From Candidatus Sphingobacterium stercoripullorum (GTDB taxonomy: Bacteria > Bacteroidota > Bacteroidia > Sphingobacteriales > Sphingobacteriaceae): a stretch of DNA of 6,303 nt. This document shows positions 1-5,989 of the stretch, piece by piece. Location of the stretch: the NCBI GenBank assembly GCA_019114715.1, contig DXEZ01000300.1:1-6303 (forward strand), read 5' to 3'. The notes under the pieces are model-generated. The model was not told the origin of the DNA, did no database searches, and was given only the letters and a program-made list of their open reading frames with translations. The first letter of the stretch is position 1. Each line of letters opens with the position of its first letter. The position numbers and the translations under genes were made by a program.

Positions 1-651
1 GGTAAAGGCGACCTGGATGGGCGTTTCGTTCCATATGAAATTCATTTGAGGTCCCGAGTAATTAAATACCTGCTCTTTTAGTATCACACTGTTCGGAAAA
101 TGCATAATACGCCCGCTCCTCCTATCGTTCCCCAGGTAATCTCCACCACACTCAAGGATCGTTGTATCCAGGTAGCTTATCTCAATCACATCCCCCTTGA
201 TACCGTTAATTTGTATACGGTGGCCCACTTGATAGGGTCGGCGGAAAACAATGTAAAGCCAAGCGATAAAAGAGGTGATTGGCGACTGCAATGCAAAACC
301 CAATACCAGGGAAATCAAACCGAAACTTACTGCTGCAGCATAGAGGTTCTGGAACATAAAAGAGGCGGCCACGATGACGATAAAAATAATCGACAAGAGC
401 CGTGTAATGCGAAGTAGGTTATGCCTATCTCCCTCCGATTCAGCCTGTTTATTAATAATGCCCTCAATGATTTTCCCACAAAGAAGTATCAGAGAAACAA
501 AGAGCAAGCTCATCGATAGCTTTTTAAGAAATGGAATATACCTCAACCAAGAGGAGACAATATCCAAATCCATCAGGTAATGAAAGGTCAAAAACGAAAC
601 AGCGAATACCGCATAAACTCGAATCCAATATTTTGTACTATTCTTATCCAT
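1..651 (-). CDS. MscS-family mechanosensitive ion channel, C-terminus cut off by the window edge
   Basis: The reverse strand is open from an ATG at 651 to the left edge, giving 217 residues without a stop. Hydrophobic stretches lie at about residues 11-27, 45-66, 83-101 and 103-135. The last matches the pore-lining TM3 of MscS channels, with a GFALQSP segment followed by FRRPYQVGHRIQI at the start of the cytoplasmic beta domain. The next stretch, IKGDVIEISYLDTTIL then GRIMHFPNS, is the family's beta-domain signature. A short insertion (about residues 167-179) precedes GRIMHFPNS, as in some MscS subfamilies. MscS channels sit in the inner membrane and open under membrane tension to release solutes on hypo-osmotic shock. 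The start is the first ATG in frame and lies just before the first hydrophobic segment; no strong ribosome binding site is visible. The family call is firm; the exact subfamily and ion selectivity are not determined. Confidence 0.93.
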   Translation of the reverse strand, partial: MDKNSTKYWIRVYAVFAVSFLTFHYLMDLDIVSSWLRYIPFLKKLSMSLLFVSLILLCGKIIEGIINKQAESEGDRHNLLRITRLLSIIFIVIVAASFMFQNLYAAAVSFGLISLVLGFALQSPITSFIAWLYIVFRRPYQVGHRIQINGIKGDVIEISYLDTTILECGGDYLGNDRRSGRIMHFPNSVILKEQVFNYSGPQMNFIWNETPIQVAFT

Positions 652-759
652 AAAATCTTATCCCTGAATTGTATTAGAGTAAGAATGCAAAAACCAATCC
701 ACTATATCGCCTAAAACAACATGAATAATTACTCTTCTCTAAAACTATTTAACTATACC

Positions 760-767
760 CAAAGTTA
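760..767 (-). promoter_or_regulatory. Possible -7 box upstream of the mechanosensitive channel gene
   Basis: On the reverse strand this reads TAACTTTG, an exact match to the Bacteroidota -7 consensus TAnnTTTG. It lies about 110 bp upstream of the channel gene's ATG. No TTG at the expected -33 position is visible, so this may be a chance match. Confidence 0.22.
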
Positions 768-1485
768 ATAAAATACTTTATTCACCTACTAACTGAAAAA
801 AGCAATAGATTAACTATCTTCTGTAAAGTCGCGGTTTAGCTCATAGGTGAGATAATAAAAGAAAAAAGTGACCTAACGGTTTTTTCCATTTTCCGCTAAA
901 TGCCACTTCTTTTATTTGTATAAAACTCTTTCTGGAGGACAAACCTTAATATAAAGAATTCTGAGAAACAATAGTCATTGTCTACTTAAGTTAAAGCATC
1001 AATCATTTTAATAAAATCTTAATAGCGAATAATCTCATCTAATTAGAAAACGCTATTCACATAACATCACATTAGAAGCTCAACAGACAGGGAATATTCG
1101 CCCCCACTAGACTTAATAGCACAATCAATAATCTTCTCACCATAAAACATTCTCCCCACCACATGCGTAGGTTAAGACGCTTATTCTCCGCAGTGGATGT
1201 AACTGGTGACAGAAAGCTAGGCTTATCTCCCCGTTTTCTCCGATTGTGAACCATCTAACCTAGCACTGATTTTCAAGCATTTTACCGCCAACATGAATTC
1301 CAACAAGCAGGTGGGATGACTATTCCCTCTATGCAGTTAGCTTGCATATCAAGCTGATCGCCCACAAAAGTGTACAATAGAGGTGCATTAAAAATAATAT
1401 GTCAATGGAATCTAATTATAGGTTAGTCAGTAAATCCTCGTAATAAAAATCAATTTCAAAATAGCCCTTAAATAGGATGCGTATC

Positions 1486-1525
1486 AAAAAACCTCTCTTA
1501 GAGCTTGGCAGCACCTTAGAGAGGT
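1486..1525 (-). terminator. Rho-independent terminator of the 333-residue lipoprotein gene
   Basis: Read on the reverse strand, ACCTCTCT (1525-1518) pairs perfectly with AGAGAGGT (1498-1491) across a 19-base loop. A run of six T's follows, whose first base is the last base of the stem (1491-1486). It starts about 55 bases after the stop codon of the lipoprotein gene, where a terminator is expected. On the plus strand no T run follows the stem, so it should act in one direction only. Confidence 0.8.
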
Positions 1526-1580
1526 CGTGAGACTTAACAGGTAAAACCTGCTCTATTTACAATTCATAATTAGGCTGATA

Positions 1581-2582
1581 TTATGGAAGTTGACTTAATA
1601 TATTTGTAAATTCTTCTTCTGAGGCAGTTTTAGTATCATCGATTGAAAAGGAGTAAACCTTATCTTCCTCTATCGTTACATCTTGAATGGCATATCGCCA
1701 ATCCTCACCATCAACAGTTGCAAAAATTATATGTACATCTAGACCTATAGGAATTTGGCCGTAGTGTTCTGAGAAAATCTTGGTTATATCGTCATAAGTA
1801 TCCAGTTGTGCCATAGCGCGCTCTCCGTAATACGATATATATACTGCGCTATTTTTATAATCATAACCCTCTGGCACCTTCACTTGCATGGTAGTTTTAG
1901 GTCTTTCATCTGAATAAAACCTATCTATGTTTGTCCAACCAAAATTTGAAAACACGGCATAATAAAACTCTCCTTCAATAAATAACCCATCTTTATTATC
2001 GCCATTCGCATTATCAAGGGTATCCCAAGTAAGATCACCGTTTTCATCAATTATCCCTTCCCAAAGAATCATATCCTGATCCGGGCCACCGGTATGCATG
2101 GAGGATACCTGTAGGCGTATTGGGCACCCTTGAACCGGATCTACTGGCTCTCCGTCTTTCTTCACTTCAATAAAAAACTCACCTCCCGTTACTAACGCAG
2201 CTTTATCGCCATTTTCCATACGCCCCATCAGCGGCTTGTTGGTTGTCACCATGTCCTTTTTATCGAACAGTTCAATATAAGTGAGCTCAACCTCTCCATT
2301 AACAGGCTCTTGATTTAGCGATAAACAGTTTATATTTAATAGCGATCCATTAATAGATTCGAAGTTCAGCACGCCATTTTCTACATCAATCTTTACTTTT
2401 TCCATCCGTTTATCAAGTGCTAACTCGCGGTGATGCCTAAACTCAGAGGCAGATGGAGGAATGGGCTTACTGTCCATACCGCTATTCCCTTTTTCACAAC
2501 TCACCGTAAATAATACAGATGCAATTAGCATCGCAGCCATCAAACTTTTCGATACCTTGCTGTTAGAATTCATTAGTTTCAT
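1581..2582 (-). CDS. Lipoprotein of unknown function, 333 residues
   Basis: The N-terminus is a lipoprotein signal peptide: basic residues at 2-12, a hydrophobic core at about 14-27, and lipobox TVSC with the lipidated Cys at 29. The sequence after the Cys (EKGNSG) lacks the paired acidic residues seen in surface-export signals, so I infer an outer-membrane lipoprotein that may face the periplasm. The mature part is rich in short beta-like stretches and acidic turns. Noticeable motifs are VTGGEFFIEV (131-140), FSNFGWTNIDRFY (211-223) and a GYDYKNSAVYISYYGE stretch (239-254). I have the impression that these recur in uncharacterised Bacteroidota lipoproteins, but I cannot name a family. No catalytic motif is visible. 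A second Met at residue 4 (2573) could also be the start. The gene has its own terminator downstream and is divergent from the broken lipoprotein gene at 2795. Confidence 0.88.
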   Translation of the reverse strand: MKLMNSNSKVSKSLMAAMLIASVLFTVSCEKGNSGMDSKPIPPSASEFRHHRELALDKRMEKVKIDVENGVLNFESINGSLLNINCLSLNQEPVNGEVELTYIELFDKKDMVTTNKPLMGRMENGDKAALVTGGEFFIEVKKDGEPVDPVQGCPIRLQVSSMHTGGPDQDMILWEGIIDENGDLTWDTLDNANGDNKDGLFIEGEFYYAVFSNFGWTNIDRFYSDERPKTTMQVKVPEGYDYKNSAVYISYYGERAMAQLDTYDDITKIFSEHYGQIPIGLDVHIIFATVDGEDWRYAIQDVTIEEDKVYSFSIDDTKTASEEEFTNILSQLP

Positions 2583-2643
2583 GATTTTAAATTTTAAAGA
2601 TTATACTTCCAATACCACTAGGATATCAGCAGCACTTTCCATT

Positions 2644-2734
2644 TGTTACCCCTAAAAATCAATCATTTTAAAATAAGCGTGCAAAAAGCTCAAAAAACCT
2701 TTTTTTCATATATAATCACGGCCATGGGGTAACA
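2644..2734. promoter_or_regulatory. 9-bp inverted repeat pair in the divergent lipoprotein control region
   Basis: TGTTACCCC at 2644-2652 is the exact reverse complement of GGGGTAACA at 2726-2734, with 73 bases between. The pair is centred at 2689, almost exactly midway between the two divergent start codons (2582 and 2795), so each arm lies just over 60 bp from the gene it faces. Between the arms is an A/T block (A6-CC-T7 at 2692-2707). This geometry would suit a regulator binding in front of both genes, but binding is inferred from symmetry alone. I could not pick clear -33/-7 boxes for either gene in the 212-bp gap (2583-2794). Confidence 0.35.
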
Positions 2735-2794
2735 TCCTTTAAGATTGGTTTATATAGCTATGAACAGGATTTTATAACTATAAACTTTTTGATC

Positions 2795-3813
2795 ATGAAA
2801 TCATTCATCAGTTTTTATCTGCATTCCCTTGCCGTTATAGGATTATTATTTCTCAGCTGCTCGAAAGACGATGTTCCAGCTCCGCCGCCGCAAGATGCCT
2901 GCGATAATAAAAGTATCATCATGCTAAACACGGACTACAACAGCGACCCAAGCACGGGTATAGATTACATCGGATACGACTTAAACAGCCCCATCCAAGG
3001 CCCAGGCATACCGCTTGGCAATTACGCCAACACGAGCAACTTAAAGCTTATCATGCCCCCAACAGTTCCATTTATAGCAAAAGCGATAACCTACACGGGG
3101 TGATAATAAATGAAGTTTATTATTCTTTTAACTTAAGCGACCTTACATCTGCCGAAAACACAATCGCTCCAGAAATGGTTGCTCCGGTGATAAACGGAAA
3201 TAATGCGTACATCATTGAAATGGTAACTCCCTACCCTAATATGGGCGAGAGTGCGAGCTTTGAAATCCGGGAGTTTAGCCCTTTAAATGGCAACATAGGA
3301 AATGCACTCCCAATTAGTGCTAATGAGAAATCGTTTGTGAACAACAGTTCTTTCCACCAGGAAATCATTTCCTCAGCGAGTAACGGCACAGGTGAATTGT
3401 ATTTTATTGGAGCCACGAATCTAATCATCGTCAATACAAATAGCAACACGGCTACCCATGTGGATTTATACCCGAGTTTCACCTGGGATAACTGGATGAC
3501 TTTTCAAGGTTTAGAATATTCAGAAAGCTTAGGGCTTCTTGCGACTAGAAGAAACAGCACCAATCAATTTGACATTGTACAAATCGACCCACAATCGGGT
3601 ACATTCACCGAGCTAGTAACAATTCCAGGAAATTTAAACACCGAGTTTTATTCGACCACTTATAATGAATGCACGAAAACTTTTTATTTAACGACATTAA
3701 AAACCAGCGATTGGAGCGCAGATTACTATGAGATAAACCTGAATAACAACTCAATTAGCAACACGCAAAACTTTTCCAACTACACTTATGGTTTAGAGGT
3801 TATTGATAATTAA
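2795..3813 (+). pseudogene. Beta-propeller-like surface lipoprotein, split by a one-base frameshift
   Basis: The first piece (2795-3103, 102 residues) starts at an ATG with a lipoprotein signal peptide: hydrophobic core at about 7-20, lipobox FLSC, lipidated Cys at 22. The next residues are SKDD, matching the lysine-plus-two-acidics surface-export signal known from Bacteroidota, so the mature protein is probably displayed outside the cell. The second piece is open in the next frame to TAA at 3811-3813; its first usable start is a GTG at 3100, but the frame is open upstream to 2908. Adding one C to the C-run at 3056-3060 joins the pieces into a 339-residue protein, and the rescued residues after M87 (PPNSSIYSKSDNLHGV) read smoothly into the second piece. 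Downstream are repeated blade-like segments such as GELYFIGATN, LGLLATRRNS and KTFYLTTLKT, each followed by a turn and a strand, suggesting a beta-propeller. No enzyme motif is visible. It could be a pseudogene, a phase-variable gene or a sequencing error. Confidence 0.75.
3056..3060 (+). other. C5 homopolymer at the probable frameshift site
   Basis: The run of five C's follows codon 87 (ATG) of the lipoprotein gene. With five C's the frame continues for 14 codons after PP and stops at TGA 3101-3103; with six it would read through to 3813. The two frames overlap from 2908 to 3100, so the true lesion could lie elsewhere in that interval. This site is preferred because it is a homopolymer and because the protein-like quality of the sequence changes frame around it. 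A classical -1 ribosomal slippery heptamer is not formed: G CCC CCA fails at the first base. Confidence 0.6.
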
Positions 3814-3837
3814 ACCAGCTGCTTGGTAGCATCACAC

Positions 3838-3874
3838 AGCCTCGCTGATATCCAACTCACAGCGGGGCTTTTTT
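3838..3874 (+). terminator. Rho-independent terminator after the split lipoprotein gene
   Basis: AGCCTCGCTG (3838-3847) pairs with CAGCGGGGCT (3860-3869) through a 10-bp stem with one T-G wobble and a 12-base loop. A six-T run (3869-3874) follows, starting with the last base of the stem. It begins 24 bases after the stop at 3813, and its intact form suggests that the gene was expressed as one unit until recently or still is. Confidence 0.88.
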
Positions 3875-4252
3875 ATTGCGAGTTTACTTAGTGGCTTTTA
3901 GTAGCAATTAGCATAGAATAACTGCCAATAGCTTGAACGCATTTTTATCCGAGCAATAGACATTTTATTACACAAACGGCCTTACTATAACTTGGGCACC
4001 ACCCTTACAAACAGTAAGGCTTTTAAGGATTATTATTTCCAGTTCTAAACAGGCTCAAGACTTCTACCTCTTGCAAGTTAACTACCTAATCAATGCGCTA
4101 GCAATAAACCCCAGATTAGCTCAAGAAACGTCACGACTAACCGCTTCACCTGGCAGCTAGCCTAAAGCCACCTAGATCTCTTAAAACAAAACAAAAAAAT
4201 CTCGGGTAAATAATCAAGCCGCGCTTCTTGCGCCGTAAAGAGAATTGAGGTA
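3875..4252. other. 378-bp spacer without a gene, containing one long stem-loop
   Basis: No frame here shows coding character on either strand. It separates the plus-strand lipoprotein gene from the convergent minus-strand ArsC-like gene. A stem-loop at 3979-4020 is listed separately. Near the ArsC end is a small hairpin at 4221-4233 (GCGC, TTCTT, GCGC). A run of seven A's at about 4193-4199 would be a T run on the minus strand, but it is too far from that hairpin to call a terminator. Confidence 0.6.
3979..4020. repeat. Long inverted repeat or stem-loop of unknown role
   Basis: GCCTTACT (3979-3986) is the exact reverse complement of AGTAAGGC (4013-4020). Inside, GGG and CCC flank a five-base CACCA loop, so the element can fold as an outer 8-bp stem with an inner 3-bp stem. 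Four T's follow at 4021-4024. It could be a back-up terminator for the plus strand or a relic of a small repeat; no second copy is visible in this window. Confidence 0.4.
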
Positions 4253-4594
4253 TTAGCGATTCATTAACTCGTAGACTTTTTCAATAGGCCTACCGACTAC
4301 CGCAACTCCTTCTTTAATAACAATAGGGCGTTGCAGTAATATGGGATGTTTTACGATCACCTCTATCCACTCCTTATCGGTTAACTCTTTACCCTTATAG
4401 GGGGTAAAAGCCTCCTCTTTTTGGCGAATAAGTGCAAGCGGCTCACCGCCTAGCATTTTCACTAACTCTGTAACTTGATCTACTGTTAGCGGAGCGTTTA
4501 AGTAATCAATGGTTTGAAAAGGTTGATTTTCTTTATTTAGTAATTCTATCAACGCGCAGCTTTTACTGCAGCTGTTATTGTGGTATACTATCAT
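4253..4594 (-). CDS. ArsC/Spx-family thioredoxin-fold protein, arsenate reductase-like
   Basis: This 113-residue protein has the full length and fold signature of the glutaredoxin-coupled ArsC family. IVYHNNSCSKS at residues 2-12 places the candidate catalytic Cys at 9 in the usual HNxxC loop, though the common HNP is HNN here. Arg57 (in LALIRQKE), Arg89 (in HPILLQRPIVI) and Arg102 (in VVGRPIEKV) correspond to the three arginines that bind oxyanion in E. coli ArsC. This supports arsenate reductase chemistry: arsenate to arsenite using a glutathione- or glutaredoxin-type thiol. Many relatives are annotated arsenate reductase without proof, and no arsR, arsB or acr3 gene lies in this window, so the physiological substrate is uncertain. 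Cys13 is an extra cysteine near the active site. The gene lies 30 bp downstream of the anti-sigma-like gene on the same strand and may be co-transcribed with it. Confidence 0.88.
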   Translation of the reverse strand: MIVYHNNSCSKSCALIELLNKENQPFQTIDYLNAPLTVDQVTELVKMLGGEPLALIRQKEEAFTPYKGKELTDKEWIEVIVKHPILLQRPIVIKEGVAVVGRPIEKVYELMNR

Positions 4595-4624
4595 TTTAAT
4601 TCATTCACATGGATGAAGAAATGT

Positions 4625-5329
4625 TTACTGCCATTTCTTTAATAATTGCTGAGATTGATTATACATATCCGACTGGGAAGAGATACTTTTTAAAATACTT
4701 ACTGCCCCCTCCTTATCATTTAATTTATAGCTACAGATCGCTAAGTAATATTTCGCCTGATCACTAAAAACAGAAGGCCCCTCTGAAATTGGAGCTAGCT
4801 CACTCTCTGCTTCTTTCCATTGCTCCTCACCGTAAAAGGTGAGCGCATGATAAAAAGAATATTCCACATTATCGGGCTCCTTTAAAACAAGTTTCCTAAG
4901 TACTCCCCTAGCCTCTGCAAACTTCCCTTTCTCATACAGCGCTCTAGCATTTTCATACTGCTCGCTAGATTCCTCTCCGCGCACTATATGGCTTTGCATT
5001 TCCGGGATCTCGTAGAGCTCCTCCCCTTTAAAAGGAAAGAACAAAACAAATAGGGCAATAGCAGCGGCAATCCCAGCTAGGATGCTCCATTTTACTACTT
5101 TGCCTTTTGACTGTTCTCTATGCTGCTTAGCAGCTGAGCTAATGGTGCGCTGGACCTCTAAAGCTTCAGGACTAAGCCGTTTTGAGATGGTATCGCGCAG
5201 TGTCTTTTGCAGCTCCACCTGCTTGCGCAACTGATCATCTGCCGCTATCTGCTGCTCAAAAGTGGCCTTTTGCTCACTAGACATCAGCCCATCTAGGTAA
5301 TCTTCAATATGCTCGTTTACACTATCCAT
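4625..5329 (-). CDS. Membrane-anchored anti-sigma-like protein with TPR-like repeats
   Basis: This 234-residue protein has three parts. Residues 1-55 are a helical N-terminus whose EDYLDGLMSSEQKATFEQQI stretch resembles the start of anti-sigma domains, but it lacks the His-Cys-Cys zinc ligands, so it would be a zinc-free type. One transmembrane helix spans about 80-99, preceded by a basic stretch, putting the N-terminus in the cytoplasm and the rest in the periplasm. Residues about 122-222 hold three TPR-like helix pairs, including ENARALYEKGKFAEARGVL and AKYYLAICSYKLNDKEGAV. The ATG at 5329 overlaps the end of the sigma gene by 8 bp, suggesting translational coupling. I infer that it holds the sigma factor inactive at the membrane while the TPR part senses a periplasmic partner. 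Direct binding is not shown by the sequence. Confidence 0.8.
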   Translation of the reverse strand: MDSVNEHIEDYLDGLMSSEQKATFEQQIAADDQLRKQVELQKTLRDTISKRLSPEALEVQRTISSAAKQHREQSKGKVVKWSILAGIAAAIALFVLFFPFKGEELYEIPEMQSHIVRGEESSEQYENARALYEKGKFAEARGVLRKLVLKEPDNVEYSFYHALTFYGEEQWKEAESELAPISEGPSVFSDQAKYYLAICSYKLNDKEGAVSILKSISSQSDMYNQSQQLLKKWQ

Positions 5330-5891
5330 GAGTATTAAAATAAGGATGTTCTTGAATCTTTTGCGTTAAAGTTTTCATACACTGACTTTTCTTTTTCCTC
5401 AGATACGCATAACTGATACCTAGAGCCCTAGCTACCTCCTCTTGATTCACGCCCTTCTTCATGCACCTTTTAATAATATCTCTACAGCTCTTTCCCATTT
5501 CATCTAACAGGCGCATCACAATATTTTCTTTCTCCATCTGCTCTAGGAGTGCATCATACTCCTGATCTGCCGTATCTTCAATATGATATAAGCTATCGTC
5601 AATATTTGTTACCTGCCTGTTTTTCTTTTTCTTCAACACATTCAGCCATTTACGCCTGCATACCAGCAGTAAGAAGTTGGAAAAGGAGGTGGTTAAAACG
5701 AATTCTTTTTCTATGCTCATGTGATAGATATCCATGAGCGACTCTTGCAATATATCATAAGCCTCCTCTTCTGAGCCCGAATTCTTAAGAATCATCCCTA
5801 CCACCCTGGAGGCATAAAGCTGATAGATTTCAGCAATCCCTTTAGAATCGTTGTTTTTTAAATATAGGATATACTTTTGGTCGATATGCAT
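5322..5891 (-). CDS. ECF-like RNA polymerase sigma factor, sigma-70 family
   Basis: This 189-residue protein has the two-domain layout of ECF sigma factors. Region 2 spans about residues 17-90, with IAEIYQLYASRVVGMIL, the EEEAYDILQESLMDIY helix and the FSNFLLLVCRRKWLNVLKKK stretch that would contact core polymerase and the -10 DNA. A variable linker (about 91-120) leads to region 4 at about 125-178, a helix-turn-helix with NQEEVARALGISYAYLRKKK contacting the -35 equivalent. It lacks the sigma 1.1 and 3 regions of housekeeping sigmas. The ATG at 5891 is the first in frame and has a candidate -7 box just upstream. Its stop lies inside the start of the anti-sigma-like gene. Region 4 is more basic and divergent than usual, as is common in Bacteroidota ECF groups. 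The target promoters are unknown. Confidence 0.9.
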   Translation of the reverse strand: MHIDQKYILYLKNNDSKGIAEIYQLYASRVVGMILKNSGSEEEAYDILQESLMDIYHMSIEKEFVLTTSFSNFLLLVCRRKWLNVLKKKKNRQVTNIDDSLYHIEDTADQEYDALLEQMEKENIVMRLLDEMGKSCRDIIKRCMKKGVNQEEVARALGISYAYLRKKKSQCMKTLTQKIQEHPYFNTHG

Positions 5892-5914
5892 TGAAAATCA
5901 ATAATGGACTATTG

Positions 5915-5922
5915 CAAATCTA
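5915..5922 (-). promoter_or_regulatory. Candidate -7 box of the sigma operon
   Basis: On the reverse strand this is TAGATTTG, an exact match to the Bacteroidota -7 consensus TAnnTTTG. It lies 23 bp upstream of the sigma start codon, implying a short leader. The -33 region about 20 bp further upstream shows only a GTG-like match to TTG, so the call rests on the -7 box and its position. Confidence 0.45.
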
Positions 5923-5929
5923 ACAATTA

Positions 5930-5960
5930 TTGACTTATTTTACACTAAGGGATAACTTTT
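5930..5960 (+). promoter_or_regulatory. Candidate promoter of the secreted PKD protein gene
   Basis: TTG at 5930-5932 and TAACTTTT at 5953-5960 are 20 bp apart, fitting the Bacteroidota layout of -33 TTTG and -7 TAnnTTTG with one mismatch at the last base. Transcription would start roughly 25 bp before the ATG at 5990. It points away from the sigma operon promoter within the same 98-bp gap. Confidence 0.4.
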
Positions 5961-5989
5961 ACCAACTATTAACTAATGACTAACTATTT

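Larger units (their letters stand above)
652..1580. other. 929-bp spacer without a convincing gene
   Basis: This lies between the channel gene and the lipoprotein gene, both on the minus strand. The only ORF of note is a 60-codon minus-strand frame at 1072-1254. It has several Arg, Trp and Cys residues, no recognisable domain and no visible ribosome binding site, so I do not call it a gene. Most of the spacer is strongly AT-rich, but about 1070-1370 has more G/C runs and could be a decayed gene or a transferred scrap. Small hairpins occur at 1339-1355 (AGCTTG, 5-base loop, CAAGCT) and 1538-1550 (CAGGT, AAA, ACCTG). Its right end holds the terminator at 1486-1525. No tRNA, rRNA or insertion-sequence ends could be supported. 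Confidence 0.6.

Noticed and set aside
100..580. Plus-strand ORFs at 100-417 and 374-580
   Set aside because: Both lie antisense to the MscS-family gene, whose protein signature is clear on the minus strand.
831..896. tRNA-like pattern: GCGG at the 5' end, a D-arm-like AGCTCATAGGTGAGA, and CCGC at the 3' end
   Set aside because: There is no anticodon stem, no proper GGTTCRA T-loop, and the acceptor pairing breaks after four bases. The size is also short for a tRNA.
860..915. Possible terminator from ATAAAAGAA...GTG and CACTTCTTTTAT
   Set aside because: The stem is interrupted by four extra A's and is almost all A-T pairs, and no gene ends nearby.
1072..1254. 60-codon minus-strand ORF
   Set aside because: It has no recognisable domain, no visible ribosome binding site or promoter, and an odd Arg/Trp/Cys-rich composition. 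It is kept only as part of the spacer description.
3050..3061. Programmed -1 ribosomal frameshift at the C-run
   Set aside because: The local heptamer G CCC CCA does not satisfy X XXY YYZ, and no obvious downstream pseudoknot was seen. Mutation, slippage or sequencing error is simpler.
3231..3482. 83-codon minus-strand ORF
   Set aside because: It is antisense to the second half of the split lipoprotein gene and has no features of its own.
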